Positions 45,582 to 64,000 of a DNA stretch of 64,000 nucleotides are shown here, piece by piece. The translations under genes and the position numbers were made by a program. A model generated the notes under the pieces. The model saw nothing but the letters and a program-made list of their open reading frames with translations. It was not told the origin of the DNA and searched no databases. How positions within the stretch are numbered: position 1 is the stretch's first letter; the number at the start of each line of letters is the position of its first letter. This DNA comes from Epinephelus fuscoguttatus (taxonomy: Eukaryota; Chordata; Actinopteri; Perciformes; Serranidae), in NCBI RefSeq assembly GCF_011397635.1, contig NC_064762.1, positions 19,679,479 through 19,743,478 of the forward strand. The letters are read 5' to 3'.

Positions 45582-47351
45582 ATGGTAAGAGCTTTTAGTT
45601 TGACGGTTCAAGCGGAAAGACACGGTGTGTTTGCTGTATTAGCTCCTGTTAATCCGTCGTAGCTAAGCTAACAAGCTAAGAGGCTAACGTGTACAGTACG
45701 TTGTCAAAGGTGTATTTTGACCTACTTATCTGTTGCTACTGTGTCCTAGTTGTAATTTTTAGTCAGCTCTTCTTCGTTTGTTATCGTAAATATTATTAAA
45801 GTAATTTATACGGGACGTTTTTTTGAAGATTAGCTTTTATGCTAGCGTTACAGTTAGTGAGCTGTTGCTAAATAACCATCTGTTTGAACGCCTCAGGGAG
45901 AAGGTAACGCTACTCGTAATGCTTTCTGTATCAGGGCAAAACATGAAACTGTGCATCAGTAATTCAGGGGGTGTGGTGTAAAATAACGAGCTGGCATTGT
46001 TGTTTGTATTTAACAATATTAATCATCTTTACAGTCGCACACAATTTTGCTTGTCCAGCCGACCAAGAGACCTGAAGGCCGCACATATGCTGACTATGAG
46101 TCAGTGAATGAATGTATGGAAGGTGAGTCTGCAGCTGTTTCTTAATAATTTTGACTAATAAATCACATTTTGTCTTTAGTTTTGGTGTATTGAGTGTAGT
46201 CAAAACCTTTATTCTGTTATTAGCATTAGTACATTTTTATTTTACCTATATCCTTCAATGAAGCCACTGAAATAACTGAATTTGGCTTTAAGCATAGTGA
46301 TGGCTCCCAGTTATTGTTTGGAGGGTAGGCTCATTTAATATCTTTAGCATAAAACATTATTTAAGACTATTTACAGGTTACAATCTGCCTGAGGCGTATA
46401 TAAAAATAATCAGCTCATTTGTTCTTAGATTTATTTTATGTGTATGTGTGGTGAATGTACAGTAGACTTTTTATTAATCCTTTGATATTCCTTTCTTGCT
46501 CCCCTTTTAGTGAAGTGTTATTTATTTTACAGTCTTTGCAGTGAATGCTCATACATTGTTGTGAATGCTGTGATATAGTCTAAATTAATGGTTCCCAACT
46601 AGTCCAGCCACGGGGTCCAGATTTCTCCTGTGTCAATAGTTTAAGCTCCATACAGTTTAACACGTTCAGCATCATACTTGCATTTGGCCATGTCGTTGAG
46701 CTAGTTTGCTGTCTCTGTTAAGTAGCTGTCCGTTATTCACTCACTCTCTAGTAGGAAACGGCATCTCAAAATAAAAACTCTATGCTGGAAATTCATCGTA
46801 CGTCAAATTAAAGGGTTTTTTTTACAGCCTTGACATGTATGTGAGTCACTTGCGATCCATTCAGAATGGACCCGTGACCCATTTTTAGACAGTGACCCAC
46901 CAGTTGGGAACCACTGGTCTAAATTAAGTTTGTCATCTGTGCAATTTAGCTGTTTTCTTTTCGTGCACACTTTTAGAAATGTTTTTGCTTTTACTCATGT
47001 CCCGTGCCTCTCTTCCAGGTGTATGCAAAATGTATGAAGAGCATCTTAAGAGGATGAATCCAAACAGCCCCTCTATCACGTATGACATAAGTCAGTTGTT
47101 TGACTTTATTGACGACTTGGCAGATCTGAGCTGTCTTGTGTAAGTATGAGTCGGCTGGTAAATACCTGTCGATTTGAATCATGTGATCGCCCTTGCATTG
47201 AATGTGTTGATTGCTTCCAGTAATAGTATCATTTACATTTTTATACAGGTACAGAGCTGACACTCAAACATACCAACCATACAACAAAGACTGGATCAAG
47301 GAGAAGATATATGTCCTGCTGCGGCGTCAGGCTCAGCAAGCATCAAAGTAA
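45582..47351 (+). CDS. erh: Enhancer of rudimentary homolog, 104 aa
   Basis: Four coding exons: 45582-45584 (the ATG alone), 46035-46122, 47019-47139, 47249-47351. All have GT-AG introns and the phases match. The protein (beginning [20 protein letters not shown] and ending RRQAQQASK) matches remembered vertebrate ERH nearly everywhere; the visible difference is Ser for Gly two residues from the end. ERH is a small nuclear protein that forms a homodimer through a beta sheet, with helices on one face. It works with RNA-processing partners such as CIZ1, DGCR8/Drosha and splicing factors. The one-codon first exon is also, as I recall, how the human gene is built. The gene is intact, and the 46586-46916 transposon sits harmlessly in the intron between the second and third coding exons. 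Confidence 0.98.
46586..46916 (+). mobile_element. hAT-like MITE, family member 2 (331 bp), in an ERH intron
   Basis: Bounded by a perfect 8-bp duplication GTCTAAAT at 46578-46585 and 46917-46924. Ends are TAATGGTTCCCAACT and AGTTGGGAACCACTG, so the inverted repeat is CAGTGGTTCCCAACT with two changes at the left end. It shares internal blocks with 24846-25082 (inverted) and 58446-58645. No ORF. Confidence 0.8.
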
Positions 47352-47982
47352 AGGCACCAGTGAGGAGTTGTCCCGCTACACACATTTTGAAGGAATTTAT
47401 GCTGCACTACATTTCCACAGTGTCTTGAAGATCTGTGTACGAGGACAACAATGTCAGTTTGGCGAGGAAAGGGTTTACATACTATAGTGTACATGGGGAA
47501 AGGAGGGGGTTTGAAAACTGGAGAAAATCAGATGTTTGGGGATTTATATAGAAATGGGGTTCATGCTCGGCAGCATACCTGTGTTTGTAATTTGTTACAT
47601 TAAGATCAGAGTCACGCTACAAGGACTAACTTACTGATGGGGAGGGATCTGGAGGAATGCTGCACGGGTTTGACTTTTTTTTTTTTTGGGACGGGGGGTC
47701 AAATTTTTAGTTGTGTGCTCTCGGTTTCCCTAAACGTTACATGACATTTTTTATATACCTCCACTGCAGTTGGATTTGAACGTGCTGTGGATGTTTGAAT
47801 GCAGGTGCTTTATTTTTGAATGAGATAAATGTCTGCAGTCTAACCCATCATTTTTCATCGATTATTGTTATTGTTGTTACTATATCCTATCGTGATGTGA
47901 AATGCTCTTTTTTGTAATTATTTTGTTTTACATAGAATCTGATTTCAGCTACCCCCGTTTCTGTTTTCTGTGATTTAAACAA

Positions 47983-47988
47983 AATAAA
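47983..47988 (+). terminator. erh: ERH polyadenylation signal AATAAA
   Basis: About 630 bases after the ERH stop, followed by a T-rich, GT-containing sequence as expected downstream of a cleavage site. Confidence 0.65.
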
Positions 47989-48005
47989 CAGTTGTTTTCT
48001 GACTG

Positions 48006-49314
48006 GTCTCCACTCTTGAATATACAAGTGTCGTGAGGACTAGATTTTCCTGTTTATTCAGTCTCAGTATTGAAACTGCTGGTTTACAAGGATCTACATT
48101 TGGATCCATGTATTTGTCAAACGGTTATTCTACCAGTTAAATATGGTGTAGAGTGGCTTGATGGTAAATGAAATGAAAGGTAAATGGCAGAATGATGTTG
48201 GATGTTGCTGGAGCCCATTTGTGCTGATGACCATCAGAAATTGAGTTTCTGTGCATGTTACTGTCTCTTTAAATGTGGCGGGCTGCCCTGTTGTTGCTGT
48301 GCTGGAAACCCCGTACTGACTCTGAAGGGACCCAAGATGGCTGAATACTCACGGGGGGACAGTTAGCAATTATCTGAGCAAGACGTCGGGAATGAATGGC
48401 AAATAGCACTATAATGTAAAGCGTAACCTTGGAGTGACTACACGACTGCAGTTTGTTGGTTTGCATAATTTTTGGGATGCATGAATACCAGTAAGGAGAG
48501 AGTGGTCTCTCCGCGGCCCCGAGCCAGAACATGGCGGAACACTTGGGGAAGAAATAGCAGCTAACGCTAGCTAGCTGTCGTATTATTGAGATACAATTGG
48601 AAACATTGGTCCGGGGTAAACACGGTGTCTGCGGTCCGCACGTTTGAAATAATGTTATCGACTCACAGCTCTGGTCATTTCTCTTCAACGACTTTAACAT
48701 TGAATATGTGGAGCGTAGGCAGTTAGCGTACTAGCTAGCGAGTTAACTCGTTAGGTTTTCTAGCTAACGCAACTGGCTAACGTTGCCCGCAAACGTACAA
48801 ACTGTACTAATAAGCAGGCAGATTGTTTTGAGGGGCAGAGATCGTAACATTGATGCTTATTCTGAATACTCCTTTCTCAGTTGTATGCTGGGGCTTCCCA
48901 ATGTATTGTCAGCCCTTGTTTTGTCGATTAACACGTTAGCTAAAGTCATTGCCCTCCACACTGTAAATTGTTAGCTTGCTACAATGGTCTGTAAGCTGAT
49001 TTTGTGTGGCGCTTTGCCTACAACACTGGCGAGATAAGTTTTGAGGCAGCTTGTTAAAAAACTCAGATATTGTAGTTGTAACTGCATAATCGATAAGGGG
49101 AATCTTCCTGGGTACTCGTCCAGGTGTTCCGCTTTTAAGCTCCTTCAAAGACGTGTTAGCCTGGTTGACCCCTGACACTAGATAAGTTAGTGCTGCATTG
49201 TAGAAGTGATCAGGTGGAGAATAAAAGTGAATTGAAGTTGTGGCGTTACTAGGTGAAGTCCTGTAAAAGCCAAGAAGGTCCGGAAGGGGGAACTGGTTAC
49301 AACTACCTGCCAGG
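48006..49314 (+). promoter_or_regulatory. ppp4r3a: ERH to PPP4R3A intergenic region with probable PPP4R3A promoter and 5' UTR
   Basis: No protein gene is supported. From about 48290 the sequence becomes more GC- and CpG-containing. AAGATGGC at 48334-48341 resembles a YY1 site, and ACATGGCGGA near 48529 resembles a weaker one. The CTAGC-rich part at 48565-48780 has no obvious role. The minus-strand ORFs at 48269-48700 and 48936-49340 overlap this region and the first coding exon, and I regard them as chance. The exact start of transcription, and whether a 5' UTR intron exists, cannot be told. Confidence 0.45.
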
Positions 49315-62663
<13,349 letters not shown>

Positions 62664-64000
62664 AGAAGCTTCACTGTCTCAGCGTGTGCTCTGCTCGGAC
62701 AGTTTCAGCGCATAGACTCAACACAGGAATGATCAAACTTGTAAACAAATTGAATGAATGAGCGCCACCCCTCGCTGTCAGCGGGTGGTCCAACGAGGAG
62801 CAGACTGTGAACGGATACGAAGCCTCCTCAGACTAGCCCACTTCATACAAGTGCCAATCAGGAAACCAGGAGTGAAGACCCGTCTGAAACGTGGAACAGA
62901 CGCGTGAATGCTGGGGGAGAAAAGATCACACTGAGTAGATGGTCAGCAGACAGTAGGAGACAGTTTGGTTATTTAGCAACTGGAGGAAAAGACCACATAC
63001 AAACACACATGTACACACAGACTGAAATCCCAGAGAGCTCGCAGGCTCGGACCATAACCCACTGCCCCCCGCCCCCACCCACTCAGGGAAGGACATCACA
63101 GTGGCCCAAACGGGTCGGCCAATTCAGACCCAGAACCACCACTCGCACCCCCACCCCCCCTCCTCAGAATTCTCCTTCCTCCTTGTTTCTTTCTACTTAT
63201 TTTTCTCCTCTGCTCTTTCTCCCTCTCTTTGTCTGTTGCTTTTCGTCCCTTCTTTTTTTTTTTTTTTTAAGTTAGTAAATAGGACCAGACGGGAGGCAGC
63301 ATGTGGCAAAGAGCTGTCCTTGTTGTCGTTTGATGATGTCATCAGTGTCGTCGTTCCTCAGCGGACGTTTCTTTCTCTGAAGAGAAAAAAAAGCCAGCAG
63401 TTTCTTCATGATTTTCTTTTTGTTCTCTATTTGTCTCTCAATCTTTCTCCTGTTTTTTGTAAATGACAACAAAAAAGACCTGCCTTTAAATGTTCAGGAC
63501 GTTTTCAGTCACACTTGAACAGGTTTTTTAAAGACCTCAGTAGGTGAGATAGTTTTACCCTTTTTGCCCTTTGAAACTGCAGATTTTTTGGAGAATTTGT
63601 AATCCCGTCTTGATTAAAGATTGAGTGGAATTCTAGATGTGATGAATTTTGTCATATCTTTTCTTTTTTTTTTCCTTTTACATGAGTGTACACTTAGTTG
63701 TTCAGAATATTTGGGACCATTAAAATGATCTTTGCTGTAAGATGTCCTATCACCCTTTGTCCTTATAACTCAAGTGTTTGCTTGCTGCATTGTGCTGTTA
63801 TTGATCAGTCTGGGTCTCCTGGGCACCGCAAGAGCTTGACTTTACACTTGTAGCACAGACAGTGACGTTGAGTTCCACAGACTGTATTGAACAAACATTT
63901 ATATGCAACACTTTTGTTTTTGCTCCCATTCTTCACCGGTTTAAGTTAAAGGTCTCTGACTTTTTTATGCACACAGTAGATATACGTCTCTTAAATTTTG
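62664..64000 (+). other. ppp4r3a: PPP4R3A 3' UTR and flank
   Basis: Begins straight after the PPP4R3A stop codon. C-rich, T-rich and poly-T stretches at 63060-63270 are low complexity. ATTAAA at 63613-63618 and again at 63719-63724 are possible polyadenylation signals. The ORFs at 62904-63466 on both strands are low-complexity artefacts. The UTR may run to either signal or beyond the window. Confidence 0.55.

Noticed and set aside
48269-48700. 143-residue open frame on the minus strand
   Set aside because: It overlaps the probable PPP4R3A promoter region, has no recognisable domain, and no splice or start context beyond chance.
62904-63472. ORFs of 66-123 residues in the PPP4R3A 3' UTR
   Set aside because: Low-complexity sequence (C-rich and poly-T) after the true stop codon, with no motifs.

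Overview
This window is vertebrate nuclear DNA, almost certainly from a teleost fish and probably a spiny-rayed (percomorph-like) one. The supporting evidence is short GT-AG introns, AATAAA polyadenylation signals, abundant CA, GAA and AAAAT microsatellites, and many interspersed repeats of kinds typical of fish genomes. There is no operon, phage or CRISPR structure. The protein genes I could assemble all lie on the + strand in the right half of the window.

Layout. Positions 1 to about 33,000 look intergenic, or possibly intronic to a gene beyond the left edge. They are packed with DNA transposon relics: PIF/Harbinger-like, hAT-like and fold-back elements, a tRNA-derived SINE and a non-LTR retrotransposon 3' end. 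The most striking item is a 1.9 kb fold-back element at 29,388-31,281 whose arms carry ATTTAG/TAAATC arrays. At 34,105-34,443 a single-exon ORF encodes a 112-residue coiled-coil protein that I do not recognise. Positions 37,313-44,269 hold a 12-exon papilin-like extracellular-matrix gene (558 aa when spliced). It lacks the ADAMTS spacer, Ig and PLAC parts, contains a probable 12-nt microexon, and ends in a Kunitz domain with an aspartate at P1. Positions 45,582-47,351 hold ERH (104 aa, 4 coding exons). Positions 49,315-62,663 hold PPP4R3A/SMEK1 (15 coding exons, 820 aa), followed by its 3' UTR.

How they relate. ERH is a small nuclear factor of mRNA processing. PPP4R3A is a regulatory subunit of protein phosphatase 4. 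The papilin-like protein is secreted. They share no pathway that the sequence shows; their adjacency is ordinary eukaryotic synteny. From general knowledge, the human counterparts are all on chromosome 14q, although PPP4R3A is not next to ERH there.

Exon coordinates were read by eye from reading-frame phase, splice dinucleotides and remembered family features. Repeat family names are inferences from terminal repeats and target-site duplications, not from database matches. I found no convincing wholly new biological system. The strongest candidates for a second look are the fold-back element, the compact papilin-like architecture, and the dated nesting of transposons.
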